A stretch of DNA of 64,000 nt from Andreprevotia sp. IGB-42 (GCF_009848685.1 NZ_WXTX01000002.1:248001-312000); one strand, 5' to 3'; numbered from the stretch's first letter, positions 17,621 to 26,484 are shown. Notes: generated by a model from the sequence alone, not told the origin. Translations and numbers: made by a program.

Positions 17621-19738
17621 ATGTTCACCCCCCGTCGGAGCCCGCTCGCGCTGGCCCTGCTGGCCGCCTTTGCGTCGCCCGCGTATGCCGCAGACGTCAC
17701 GCTGCCCACTGTTGAAATCACCGCGACCAAGACGGATACCCCCGTCAACCAGTACCGGCGCGAGCGTGCCGCATCCGGCGCGCTGGGCGACAAGACGCTG
17801 GTAGACACACCGTTCTCGATCGAGGTATCGACTGCGGAACTGCTGAAGAACACCCAGGCCAGCACCATCAATGATGCGTTCCGCTACGATGCATCGGTCA
17901 CCGCGATCAACAACGGCTATATCGGCGAAGCATCGGGCATTGCCATCCGCGGCCTGCAGCTGGATCTGCTGAATGGCTTCAAGATCGACGGCCTGGCGGT
18001 GCCCAACTGGGGCAGTGATCTACCGCTGGAACACTACGAGGAAATCCAGCTGCTCAAGGGCCTGGGTGGCTTCATGTACGGCTTCGGCTCGCCGGGCGGC
18101 ATTGCCAATTTCGTCAGCAAGCGCCCCACCAGCCAGCCGCTGGCCAGTGTGAGCGTAGGCTACCAGAACACCGGCACGCTGCTGGCCAGCGCGGACCTGG
18201 GCGGCCGCTTGGGCGAGGGCAAGCGCTTTGGCTACCGCTTGAACGTAGCGCATGAAGAAGGCGATACCTTCGTCGACGACGGCCATGTGAAGCGCGATTC
18301 GCTGTCGTTCGCCGGCGATATCAAGCTGACCGACAACCTGCTGTGGTCATTCGATACGCTGTACCAGAAGCGCCGTGTGGATGGCGCCTACTATGGCGTG
18401 ATCCTCGGCCAGGACTTCGGCTACCCGGTGAATGCCAGCGTGCCGGAGGCACTGGACGGCAGCCAGCGCATCGCATCGCCATTCACCTACTACGAAACCG
18501 AATACAAGATCGCCGGCACCGACCTGCTATGGGCAATCAACCCGGATTGGGACGTGAAGCTGTCCTACCGCTATGCGCAGCAGAACCGCCTGAATCACGA
18601 CAGCGGCATCGTGTTGTCCGACACTATCGGCACTTATTCGGAGGCACAGTACGGCGGTTACTCCACCTACGACTTCCAGACCGTGCAGGCACTGGCCACC
18701 GGCAAGCTGCAGACCGGCAGCATCCGCCACGATGTGGTGCTGGGCGCTGCATGGCAACTGATGACGCAATACTGGGGCAACACCCCGTACAGCTACGCCT
18801 ACCTGGGTACCGGCAACCTCTACAACCCGGGCAATTTCGCCAACGCGGGCCTGCCGGATGACCGCACTCAGTACAAGAACGCCGATACCACGCAGAAATC
18901 GCTGTTCGCCAGCGATACCGTGCAGTTCAGCGACCAGTGGTCTGCACTGGTTGGCGTGCGCTACACCGCGTACGACCAGGATACCTTCGATACCACCGGC
19001 AGCAAGACCGCCAGCTATAACGAAAACCCGCTGACGCCGACGCTGGCGCTGATCTACAAGCCCGATGCCATCACCTCGGTATACGGCAGCTATGTGGAAG
19101 CACTGGAGCAAGGCGGCGGCGCGCCGGTTACCTCACGCAATGCCGGCACCGTGTTCGGTCCGCTCAAGAGCCGCCAGTACGAAGTGGGCTTCAAGCTGGC
19201 CGATGCCGACTGGAGCGCCAATGCCGCGCTGTTCCGCATCGAGAAAGGCCTGGAATACCTGAACGGCGCCAACTACTACGTGCAGGACGGTACTGAAGTG
19301 CATCAGGGCCTGGACCTGAACGCCAAGGCGCAACTGGCACGCGACTGGACACTGATGGGCAGCGTGATGTGGCAGCAGACCGAAAACGTCGATGCCGGCG
19401 CCGACGTGAACGGCAAGCGTGCGTACGGCGCGCCCAATGTGCAGGCCAGCGCGTATGTGGAATACGCGGTGCCGCAGCTCGCCGGGCTGGTGATGAGCGG
19501 CGGCACGCAGTACGTGGGCAGCCGGCCCATCGAGGCCACCAACGCCAACATGCTGGACAGCTATGTGCTGTTCAACCTGGGCGCACGCTATGCCACGCGC
19601 TGGAATGACCAGAAAATGACGCTGCGCCTGAACCTGGACAACGTGGCCAACGAGAAATACTGGACCACCAGTTGGGGCTTCATCCTCACCCAGGGTGCAC
19701 CGCGCACCATCAAGGCCAGCGCGCAGTTCGATTTCTGA
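17621..19738 (+). CDS. TonB-dependent siderophore receptor
   Basis: 705 residues from ATG 17621, which has CAGGAG upstream and opens directly with a signal peptide (1-24, ending AYA/AD). A TonB-box-like 'LPTVEITATKTD' follows, then the plug (~50-165; 'ISGIAIRGLQLDLLNGFKIDG', 'EEIQLLKGLGGFMYGFGSPGG') and a 22-strand barrel ending in aromatic 'QFDF', the outer-membrane assembly signal. The plug motif 'G.GSPGGIANFVSKRP' is typical of ferric siderophore receptors. Transport would need ExbB-ExbD and a TonB coded elsewhere. It is the last gene of the Fur-site cluster and ends at a strong terminator. The exact siderophore cannot be told. Confidence 0.93.
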   Translation: MFTPRRSPLALALLAAFASPAYAADVTLPTVEITATKTDTPVNQYRRERAASGALGDKTLVDTPFSIEVSTAELLKNTQASTINDAFRYDASVTAINNGYIGEASGIAIRGLQLDLLNGFKIDGLAVPNWGSDLPLEHYEEIQLLKGLGGFMYGFGSPGGIANFVSKRPTSQPLASVSVGYQNTGTLLASADLGGRLGEGKRFGYRLNVAHEEGDTFVDDGHVKRDSLSFAGDIKLTDNLLWSFDTLYQKRRVDGAYYGVILGQDFGYPVNASVPEALDGSQRIASPFTYYETEYKIAGTDLLWAINPDWDVKLSYRYAQQNRLNHDSGIVLSDTIGTYSEAQYGGYSTYDFQTVQALATGKLQTGSIRHDVVLGAAWQLMTQYWGNTPYSYAYLGTGNLYNPGNFANAGLPDDRTQYKNADTTQKSLFASDTVQFSDQWSALVGVRYTAYDQDTFDTTGSKTASYNENPLTPTLALIYKPDAITSVYGSYVEALEQGGGAPVTSRNAGTVFGPLKSRQYEVGFKLADADWSANAALFRIEKGLEYLNGANYYVQDGTEVHQGLDLNAKAQLARDWTLMGSVMWQQTENVDAGADVNGKRAYGAPNVQASAYVEYAVPQLAGLVMSGGTQYVGSRPIEATNANMLDSYVLFNLGARYATRWNDQKMTLRLNLDNVANEKYWTTSWGFILTQGAPRTIKASAQFDF

Positions 19739-19761
19739 TCGCAACGTCCGCTCCGAGCCCG

Positions 19762-19790
19762 GCCGCAGCATGCAGGTGCTGCGGCTTTTT
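19762..19790 (+). terminator. Rho-independent terminator after the TonB-dependent receptor
   Basis: A 9-bp perfect stem (19762-19770 with 19777-19785), six-base loop and TTTTT. Confidence 0.9.
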
Positions 19791-19876
19791 CATGCCCCAT
19801 GCATGAAATGCAGCCGGCCAGCGGTAATTGGACACACGGCGGAACTGTAGCGTACCGCGCATACCATAATGCCTAT

Positions 19877-19896
19877 GGCACCTGAAAACAGGTGCC
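19877..19896 (+). promoter_or_regulatory. Perfect hairpin in the leader of the DUF2384 gene
   Basis: An 8-bp perfect inverted repeat around AAAA, about 60 bases before the gene start. There is no T-run, so it is not a terminator; an operator or leader structure is possible. Confidence 0.4.
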
Positions 19897-19956
19897 TGCA
19901 TCGACCCGGAGCCAAGCAGCTGCAGATCGCGGCATGGCCCCACCCGCGGAGGATTC

Positions 19957-20262
19957 ATGCCCCAACGCGTACACCTGTGGCGCATTGCGCAAGAGCTGGA
20001 TGCCCAGCTTGGCGACCTGCCCGACTTGCGGGCGGAGCTGCTGATGATCGTCGACCATGAGCCGCATCGGCTGCTGCCGTGGCTGGGCGTGATCGAACAG
20101 GCGGAAAGCGTGCTGGGGGATTTGCACCGGGCAGTGACGTGGTTCAAATCGCCCACGCCGGCACTGAATGGCGAAATACCGGCAGTTTTACTGCATGACC
20201 CGGATGGCCCGGAGCGCGCCCGGCTGATTCTTACAAAAATGCAGCAAAAAAGTGCCAATTAG
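19957..20262 (+). CDS. DUF2384 (MbcA/ParS/Xre antitoxin C-terminal) domain protein, orphan
   Basis: 101 residues with a strong Shine-Dalgarno (GGAGG) before the ATG. The C-terminal half 'WFKSPTPALNGEIPAVLLHDPDGPERARLILTKMQ' fits the toxin-binding domain of MbcA/ParS/Xre antitoxins, where 'W....P..ALGG..P...L....G...V...L..' is usual. The N-terminal half (~1-50) is helical and may be a reduced Xre-type DNA-binding region. Antitoxins of this family normally precede a RES-domain toxin, but the next gene here (91 residues, helical, Gln/Arg/Glu-rich) does not look like RES. Function is therefore open: solitary regulator, relic of a toxin-antitoxin pair, or antitoxin with an unusual partner. Confidence 0.65.
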   Translation: MPQRVHLWRIAQELDAQLGDLPDLRAELLMIVDHEPHRLLPWLGVIEQAESVLGDLHRAVTWFKSPTPALNGEIPAVLLHDPDGPERARLILTKMQQKSAN

Positions 20263-20376
20263 AGTGATAATGTCAGGATCGATGGCGCAACGCCTGTATG
20301 GCAGTACCGCCCTCATCACGACGGTTAACCGTAACGGCAATCTCGCCTGTTCAACTACCAAAGGCCAGACCTACCG

Positions 20377-20652
20377 ATGAAGTTCCATTGGCCCGCAGAA
20401 GTCAAACCGACCGATCATCCATCCGTGCTGTTCCGCACTGATCCAGCCAGCGATCCGGCCACGCCACCGCTGGAAGACTGGCAGTTGCTCAAACAGCAGG
20501 AAGAGCAGGAAAACCAGCGCCGCATTGCCCGCCAGGCGGCACGGCGCGAGGCACTGCAACTGATCCAGCTGCGCGCGGAAACCATCCACGAGCCGGCAGC
20601 AGAATTGCTGGACTGGCTGCGCGAGCAAGCCGGGCTGATGTCCTCATCCTGA
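20377..20652 (+). CDS. Hypothetical small helical protein
   Basis: 91 residues. There is no signal peptide or membrane helix. Residues ~25-85 are a highly charged, probably coiled-coil helix rich in Gln, Glu, Arg and Ala ('QLLKQQEEQENQRRIARQAARREALQL'-like). The first ~25 residues are proline-rich. I do not recognise a family. It lies 114 bases downstream of the DUF2384 gene on the same strand, so co-transcription is possible. Codon use resembles its neighbours, which supports a real gene. Confidence 0.55.
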   Translation: MKFHWPAEVKPTDHPSVLFRTDPASDPATPPLEDWQLLKQQEEQENQRRIARQAARREALQLIQLRAETIHEPAAELLDWLREQAGLMSSS

Positions 20653-20712
20653 TACGGGGCAGCCCCACGCATACCGCAGATCGGCCATTCATCCCGAGCA
20701 CAGATCAGCACA

Positions 20713-20746
20713 CATGAGAACGGGCGCCGCGGCGCCCGTTCTCATG
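20713..20746. terminator. 34-bp perfect palindrome, likely bidirectional terminator
   Basis: Positions 20713-20729 and 20730-20746 are exact reverse complements with no spacer. It lies between the plus-strand small gene and the end of the minus-strand ChaN gene. It lacks a T-run, so termination is likely but not certain. Confidence 0.6.
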
Positions 20747-20763
20747 CCTGAAGCGCAGGCTGA

Positions 20764-21588
20764 TCAGCCAAACGCCGCGCACGGATCTGGCCGGGTTGCG
20801 GCAGGCACCACGGCAAACAGGTCGTACGCGGCAGCATCGGGCGTGGCCTCGACAAACGCTACGCTCAATGCCTGCACATCCGTGCCCAGCCAGCGCGGCG
20901 CGCCCAGATCACGGCGCACATGGCCGTTACCCGCCAGCAGGATCACGCCATGCGGCTGGCGATGATCGCGCAGCACCTTGGCCATGTAGGCATCACGCGC
21001 AACCTGTGCACGCGCCATGCCGGGCAATGCGGTGGCGGGCAGCTTGCCGCAATGGCCAGCGGCGATTTCCTTTTCCTGTGCGGACTGGATATCGGCCGGC
21101 ACAGGCTTATCCAGCCCCAGGCTGGCCAGCGTGGCAGGATCGAATGCGGCGGCAAACCCTTCCTTCGAAATCTTTGCGCCATCGGCACGCGATACATTGG
21201 CAGCAATCAGCGGCAACTGGTATTTGAGCGCCAGATCGATTACCGGCTTGTAGAACGCCCAGTTCCAGCTGGCCTTGGCGCCACCGGCGGCAAGGATCAC
21301 GCAATCGGCGTCATTGCAGCTTTTTAGTGCCCGGTCCAGATCGCCCTGGCGCTCCCGGTCGAACTGTTCCATGGCGATGGCCGGGCGGCGCTGGTCCAGC
21401 TCCACCGCGCGCTGGATCAATGCGGCGCGCTGGCGGTGGCCTTCGGCGTTGTCGTGCACTTCGCCCAGCAGCACCACGTCTTTCTGCTTCATCGAGCTGA
21501 AAATCACGTCGTCGCCACGCGGCGGGTTCATGCAGCCGGACAACACGGCTGCGGCAATCAGGGCCAGGCCCATGGATGATTTCTTCAT
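20764..21588 (-). CDS. ChaN-family iron-regulated lipoprotein
   Basis: 274 residues. A lipoprotein signal (lipobox V-L-S-G-C near residue 19) is followed by the ChaN (Haem_bd_2/DUF399) domain: 'DVVLLGEVHDNAEGHRQRAALI' at the start carries the metal/haem-site Glu and His, 'AIAMEQFDRERQGDLDRAL' follows, and 'HGVILLAGNGHVRRDLGAPRWL' closes it. Campylobacter ChaN binds two cofacial haems and works in iron uptake at the outer membrane. It is the last gene of the minus-strand iron operon, 56 bases after the DUF1513 gene. Confidence 0.87.
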   Translation of the reverse strand: MKKSSMGLALIAAAVLSGCMNPPRGDDVIFSSMKQKDVVLLGEVHDNAEGHRQRAALIQRAVELDQRRPAIAMEQFDRERQGDLDRALKSCNDADCVILAAGGAKASWNWAFYKPVIDLALKYQLPLIAANVSRADGAKISKEGFAAAFDPATLASLGLDKPVPADIQSAQEKEIAAGHCGKLPATALPGMARAQVARDAYMAKVLRDHRQPHGVILLAGNGHVRRDLGAPRWLGTDVQALSVAFVEATPDAAAYDLFAVVPAATRPDPCAAFG

Positions 21589-21644
21589 GCATTCCTCTGC
21601 ATCGGTAAAGCCGGTCGACCCTGCACCGGTCTGCGCAATGTGCG

Positions 21645-22685
21645 CTAGACCAGTTGCAGGTGGTTATCCCATTTCACACCGCTGCGGGTAATCAGCGGCG
21701 TGAGCTTGCGTGCTGCCAGGTCCAGCTCGGCAATCACGCCCATTTCGTTGCTTACGTACGCACGCGCGCCATCGATGGCGATGCCGGCCGGCCGCTGCAC
21801 GCCGATCTGCCCCAGCGCCTTGCCATCACTGCCCCACAGCGCCAGCGCGTTGCCCTGCAGTGCGCTGGCAATGAACACATTGCCCAGCGCCGCCACGCTG
21901 GCAGCATAGCCACCAAGACCCGGCACGGCTTCCGCCAGTTGCAGCCGGCCATCTTTCAGGATGGCCAGCAGCGGCGCATCGGTGATTTCCCTGCCATCCG
22001 GTGATTCGGCCTGGATGGCAATGCCCAGTGCGCCGTCCGCAGTGCGTGCCAGATGGCGCAGGCTGAGCGTGCGGTCCGGCAGCACATGCTCGGCCAGCTT
22101 GTTGCCCGACGGCATGTCCAGCAGCACCACCGAGGGCTCCATCCGGTCCAGATTGAGCTTGATGCGCCCGCTCTCCGGCAGCGTGAGAATGCCGCCGTTG
22201 GCAACGGCCAGCGTCTTGCCCGGCTCCAGCCACAGCAGCTCGTGCGGGCCCACGCCATGGCTGGAAAATTCACCGCGCCGCGTCAGCGTGGCGGCATCGT
22301 AGATGCCGACCAGCCCATGGCCGGTGGCAATGTCGTTTTCCGTGGTGTACAGCGTGGCGCCATCCGGGCTGAGTATCGCGTGGCCAAAAAAATGCCGGTC
22401 TGGCGCGGCGGCGATCTGCTTGATCAGTTGGCCACTTTTCCAGTCGATGCGCGCCAGCCAGAAGCCCGCCCGGCGCGCCACCAGGATCAGCTCGGTACTG
22501 CCGGGAATGGGCAACATGCCGTGGCCGCGCGTGGGCAGGCGCAGCGGCACACCGCCAACCGATTCGAAAAACGGCCCGCTGCGGTCTGCCGCCGCCGCCA
22601 GCAAGGTGCGCTGCGGCATGCCGGCAATGGCCGGCAACGGCAATGCCAGCGCACCCAGCGCGGCCAGGAAGTGACGGCGGTTCAA
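21645..22685 (-). CDS. DUF1513 beta-propeller periplasmic protein
   Basis: 346 residues. It starts MNRRHFLAALGALALPLPAIA, a Tat-like/Sec signal with RR. The rest has the repeating beta pattern of a propeller ('GHAILSPDGATLYTTEND', 'GIYDAATLTRRGEFSSHGVGPHELLWL', 'AYVSNEMGVIAELDLAARKL'). DUF1513 proteins usually follow an imelysin gene and a di-haem oxidoreductase gene in iron-regulated operons, exactly as here. Biochemical role unknown. It starts three bases after the second imelysin gene ends. Confidence 0.88.
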   Translation of the reverse strand: MNRRHFLAALGALALPLPAIAGMPQRTLLAAAADRSGPFFESVGGVPLRLPTRGHGMLPIPGSTELILVARRAGFWLARIDWKSGQLIKQIAAAPDRHFFGHAILSPDGATLYTTENDIATGHGLVGIYDAATLTRRGEFSSHGVGPHELLWLEPGKTLAVANGGILTLPESGRIKLNLDRMEPSVVLLDMPSGNKLAEHVLPDRTLSLRHLARTADGALGIAIQAESPDGREITDAPLLAILKDGRLQLAEAVPGLGGYAASVAALGNVFIASALQGNALALWGSDGKALGQIGVQRPAGIAIDGARAYVSNEMGVIAELDLAARKLTPLITRSGVKWDNHLQLV

Positions 22686-22688
22686 CGC

Positions 22689-23696
22689 TCAGTCACCGTC
22701 CGAATCGTTGAAACCCAGCGTGATATCCAGTGCTTCGGCCACGTCACCTTCCACCACATGTTTGATATCCGCCACCGCCTTGATGAAGGCCTTGCGCGTG
22801 GCAGCGCCAGCCGGCGCATCGATCTTCTGCGGCATTTTCTTCAGCAATGCGCGGGCATTGTCCAGCGCGGCCAGCACCCGGGTATTGACTGCCGCCTTGT
22901 CATGATCGACAAGGAAGCCTGCCAGGCTGGCCTTGTCCTTGCCCGCACCGAAATACGCAACGGCAAAGCCTTCCAGCTGCGCCGATACCGCCGCCTTGCC
23001 CACGTCGCTGCGCCAGTCGGCATAGGCTTCGATCTTGGCATCGTCCACGCGCGGCAAGCGGCGCAGCGTGCCTTCCAGCCCGGCCAGCATCAGGCCGACG
23101 GTTTCCGGAAACAGGTTGTTGCGGAAGAAGGCTTCTTCGCCCGCCAGCTCCTTGCGGTAGGTAGCCCAGCCTTCGTCCAGCGCATGCACATCGGTGACGA
23201 TCTGCGCGGCGCTGCCGGTCAGGTACGCGCAGCGTGCCGGTTTTTTCAGCTTGTTCAGCTGTGCCGTCGGCTGGCGATCGCCCCATAACAGGTATTCGGC
23301 AGCCGGCAGGCCACGCGTGGCCACATTGAGCGCGTCCACGCCCTTGCCGTCACTGATGGCCGATTCGATGTCCGCCACGCGCGTGGGGCGGAAATCGATC
23401 TTGCGGCCGGTGCGTTCCAGCACATTGGGGCCAGCGGTAGCGCCATCCATGCTGCGCCAGGCCAGCAAGGCCTTGCCGTAGGCATTGCGTGCATCGGCCA
23501 GCGTGGCGGCAGCGGGCTTGCTGCAGAACGCGGCGCTAGCCGAACTGAACTGGTCGGCAGCGGCCTGCAAGGCGTTGTGCCGGGCCAGGTAGCCCTCATC
23601 CAGCCAGCGCACGGCAAACGCCGTATCGGGCACCAGCGCTTCGGCCTGGCTCACGCCGGCCACCGCCAGCAGGACAACTGCGATTACAGCGCGCAT
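22689..23696 (-). CDS. Imelysin-family (peptidase M75-like) iron-operon protein, second copy
   Basis: 335 residues from ATG 23696, which has GAGGAG upstream and opens directly with a signal peptide (ending SQA/E); the ATG 21 bases earlier has no such support. An imelysin fold is indicated by the N-terminal bundle with 'TLADARNAYGKALLAWRSMDG' and by 'RGLPAAEYLLWGDRQ'. In most imelysin proteins the last motif is GxHxxE; here the His is replaced by Pro, while the paralogue 1.5 kb upstream keeps it. Periplasmic imelysins are Fe-regulated and thought to bind iron or haem; they are not proven peptidases. It is co-transcribed with its neighbours. Confidence 0.85.
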   Translation of the reverse strand: MRAVIAVVLLAVAGVSQAEALVPDTAFAVRWLDEGYLARHNALQAAADQFSSASAAFCSKPAAATLADARNAYGKALLAWRSMDGATAGPNVLERTGRKIDFRPTRVADIESAISDGKGVDALNVATRGLPAAEYLLWGDRQPTAQLNKLKKPARCAYLTGSAAQIVTDVHALDEGWATYRKELAGEEAFFRNNLFPETVGLMLAGLEGTLRRLPRVDDAKIEAYADWRSDVGKAAVSAQLEGFAVAYFGAGKDKASLAGFLVDHDKAAVNTRVLAALDNARALLKKMPQKIDAPAGAATRKAFIKAVADIKHVVEGDVAEALDITLGFNDSDGD

Positions 23697-23718
23697 GCGC
23701 GTCTCCTCGGGATTCATT

Positions 23719-25134
23719 TCAAAGCGATTGCAGGAAGAGATGCAGATTCTCCCGGTCCTGCCTGTCCAGTTTCAGTACGTATTGCCTGGCCGCCTCGCCC
23801 TCGCCGCCGTGCCACAGCACCGCTTCCATCAGGTTGCGCGCGCGGCCATCGTGCAGATAGGTGGTATGGCCATTGACAGTGGGCACAAGGCCCAGCCCCC
23901 ATAGGGGCGGTGTTTTCCATTGCGAACCGCTGGCCTTGTAATCGGGCCGGCCATCTGCCAGGCCCGCGCCCATGTCGTGCAGCAGCATGTCGGTATATGG
24001 CCAGATTTTCTGATTGGAGAACTGCGGAATGGTCGGGTGCTTACCGGTGGTATAGCTGGGCGTATGGCAGCTGACGCAATTGGCGTCCGCAAATACCTGC
24101 TTGCCGCGCAGCACCGCCGGATCTTGCGCATCGCGCCGGCCGGGCACGGCCAGGGTCTGGCTGTACAGGATGACCTTGTCGAGCGTCTTGTCGATGATCT
24201 CCGGCTTGCCGCCGGATGGTGCGCGCTTGCAATCCTTTTGCGCAGCCGTGCATTCCTGGTTCGGGAAGCGGCTGGAGGTGATGCCGATATCACCCACGAA
24301 GGCGCCGGCTGCCTGGTGGGCCACGCTGCCGACATTACCCTTCCAGCCGTAACGGCCCAGCACGGTTTTCTTCGCGTACGCATCCCACACCCAGTTGGGT
24401 TCGCCCTTGATGCCCCGGTTCTGCGCGGCCTGGCGTGTGGCATTGGCGAGGATGTCTTCGGCCTTGATCGCCTCGATCAGCCCCAGGCCGATCATTTGCG
24501 GTGCGATGCGTGGTGACAGCATGACATCGCTGCGCATGGCGCCGTAGCCGAGGTCGGTCAGCTTGTAGGTGGGTTTGCGCAGCGTGTAGCGCTCACCATC
24601 GGCGTACTGGCCGGCGATTTCCTCGTAGCTGATTGCAACCTGGCCTTCCGGCTTCACACCGGGTATGGCGTCGTTGTTGAACTGGCCGCCGTAGGTGGGC
24701 TCGGCCTTGGGGCCGCCATGCGCATCCACGCCGGGCACCGACAGGCGGATCAGCAGCGCCATCGGCTGCTCGGACTGCACGCCGTTTTCGAAATCCGGCG
24801 GCGCGCCACGGCCGTCTTCGGTGTGGCAGGCACCGCATGAGCGGGCGATGAAATGCGGGCCCAGCCCGTCACGCGCGGCGGTGGACGATGGCGCCTCCAC
24901 CCACGCTTTCTTGAAGAAGGAATTGCCGACCACGAAATCGGTTTTCTGCTGTTCGGTCAGGCCCGGTGCCGGCAGCGAAAACGAGTTCTTGCCGTTTTCA
25001 TCAATGGTGGCCACCACGCCGCCGGGCAAGGCTTCATCCGGATCGAAGGGGGACAGCACGCCGGCTTCGTACGCGGCATACAGCGAGCCGGTTACCAGCA
25101 GCGCGCCTAACAACAGGGAAGATTTCGCTTTCAT
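23719..25134 (-). CDS. Di-haem oxidoreductase family protein (two c-type haem sites)
   Basis: 471 residues from ATG 25134 (MKAKSSLLLG...), which gives a proper N-terminal signal/anchor helix; the frame is open further upstream but that extension is not signal-like. Two CxxCH haem-binding motifs are visible, 'SCGACHTEDG' (~100) and 'NCVSCHTPSY' (~345). The family (DUF1111, 'thiol oxidoreductase') resembles MauG and bacterial cytochrome c peroxidases. Placed between two imelysin genes, it probably handles iron redox chemistry in the periplasm; this is inference from context. The imelysin start lies 22 bases after its stop. Confidence 0.9.
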   Translation of the reverse strand: MKAKSSLLLGALLVTGSLYAAYEAGVLSPFDPDEALPGGVVATIDENGKNSFSLPAPGLTEQQKTDFVVGNSFFKKAWVEAPSSTAARDGLGPHFIARSCGACHTEDGRGAPPDFENGVQSEQPMALLIRLSVPGVDAHGGPKAEPTYGGQFNNDAIPGVKPEGQVAISYEEIAGQYADGERYTLRKPTYKLTDLGYGAMRSDVMLSPRIAPQMIGLGLIEAIKAEDILANATRQAAQNRGIKGEPNWVWDAYAKKTVLGRYGWKGNVGSVAHQAAGAFVGDIGITSSRFPNQECTAAQKDCKRAPSGGKPEIIDKTLDKVILYSQTLAVPGRRDAQDPAVLRGKQVFADANCVSCHTPSYTTGKHPTIPQFSNQKIWPYTDMLLHDMGAGLADGRPDYKASGSQWKTPPLWGLGLVPTVNGHTTYLHDGRARNLMEAVLWHGGEGEAARQYVLKLDRQDRENLHLFLQSL

Positions 25135-25230
25135 TTCCAATAACTCTAAATGGCAAAGCCCCACCCCGTCGGCAAGACGGAGCGGGGCAATCCGGGCATG
25201 GGCCAACAGGCCCCGGCCGGCTAGCGTAAC

Positions 25231-26388
25231 TTAAACGCTGGTATTCAGGCGCTTGATACCAAGGGCCTTGGCCGCTTCAACCAGGCTCTTGGCCTGCTTC
25301 TTCAGGCTTTCCACCACTGCCTGCACGCGCTTGCGGCCGGCAGCATCTTTCTTGCCGACGATTTCGCGGTCAAACGGCGCCTGGATCGCTTCGGCCAGCT
25401 TCACGCTTTCAGCCACATCGGCGCTGACGGCATCGGCCACCTTGGCATCCTTTTGCGCCACCAGCTGCTTGAGGCTGGCCCCCTCGACCACCTTGCCATC
25501 ACGCGCCACATAGCGGCCTTCCCACACGTTCTGGATGCCCTTGGCGTTGGTGACGATATCGCGGTGCGTATTGTCGGAGAAGCACGAGTGTTCATCTTCC
25601 TGATTCTGCGTATCCAGCGCGACTTCGATGCGCTCGCCGGCCAGTTCGCCACGGCTGAGCGTGCCGATACCGGTCAGGATCTTCTTGATGCTGTTGTCGC
25701 CACCGGCCACGAAGCGGCTGCGGAAGTTCTTGTCGCCGGCAGTCCACTGCTTGGCAACGGAATCGAGATCATCCACCAGCAATTGCGCCACGGTCTGCAG
25801 GTAGAGCTTGCGGCGATCTGCGTTCGGTGCGGTGGTGTAATCAGTGTACGGGCGATCGCCCGGGCCGGTTTCGCTGAAATCCTGGCCCCACAGCAGGAAC
25901 TCGATCGCGTGCCAGCCGGTGGCGATGTTTTCTTCGCCGCCGCGCTCGTTCAGCTTGGACAACTGCTTGGCGTTGATCGCCACCTTGGGATTGTTGATGA
26001 TGCCAGCCTTGGGCTTGCCCTTGATGGCGTCGATATAGGCTTCATCCAGCGGCCATGCATTGATGCGGCCTTCCGGGCCCTTGTCATCGTCGATGGGGCC
26101 GCCGTAGAAGCGGAACGCCTCGGTCTGGCCATAGGATTCGCGCGCTGCCAGCCATGCCTTGCGGGCATTGGCCAGGCCATCGGCGCTGGGTGCTGCCACG
26201 AATGCATTGATCGCCACCTGCAGCTCTTTCGCGCCGGCCAGTGCATCGCCATAGCTGGCGGAAACCACGTTCGCGTATTGCTCGAGCACCGCGTTCTGGG
26301 TGACGTCGGCATGGGCAGGCTGCATGACCAGCAGTGCGCCGAATACGGCAGCAATCAGCGGGCGAACGATCTTGCGGGAGCGATGCAT
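25231..26388 (-). CDS. irpA: Imelysin-family iron-regulated protein A (IrpA-like)
   Basis: 385 residues with a signal peptide (1-27, ending AHA/D). This copy retains the family motif GxHxxE in 'ATGWHAIEFLLWGQDFSETGPGDRPY' and the conserved 'EAFRFYGGPIDDDKGPEGRINAWPLDEAYID' and 'DEHSCFSDNTHRDI' segments of IrpA/insulin-cleaving imelysin proteins. Such proteins are periplasmic or outer-membrane attached and are induced by iron lack. It heads a five-gene operon (imelysin, di-haem oxidoreductase, imelysin, DUF1513, ChaN), with a Fur-like site just upstream. The long gap to the next gene (97 bases) contains nothing notable. Confidence 0.92.
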   Translation of the reverse strand: MHRSRKIVRPLIAAVFGALLVMQPAHADVTQNAVLEQYANVVSASYGDALAGAKELQVAINAFVAAPSADGLANARKAWLAARESYGQTEAFRFYGGPIDDDKGPEGRINAWPLDEAYIDAIKGKPKAGIINNPKVAINAKQLSKLNERGGEENIATGWHAIEFLLWGQDFSETGPGDRPYTDYTTAPNADRRKLYLQTVAQLLVDDLDSVAKQWTAGDKNFRSRFVAGGDNSIKKILTGIGTLSRGELAGERIEVALDTQNQEDEHSCFSDNTHRDIVTNAKGIQNVWEGRYVARDGKVVEGASLKQLVAQKDAKVADAVSADVAESVKLAEAIQAPFDREIVGKKDAAGRKRVQAVVESLKKQAKSLVEAAKALGIKRLNTSV

Positions 26389-26428
26389 TGCGGTTCCTAT
26401 GAGGAATGTTTGAACAATGCCGCGAACA

Positions 26429-26447
26429 TTAAATGATAACAGTTCCT
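26429..26447 (-). promoter_or_regulatory. Fur-box-like site before the imelysin operon
   Basis: The core AATGATAA plus a TT matches about 10 of 19 Fur consensus positions, ~40-60 bases upstream of the irpA start. It is weaker than the 15253 site but well placed. Confidence 0.5.
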
Positions 26448-26484
26448 ATTTCAACCAAAGCAGTGGCAAACATGTCAACGCAGC

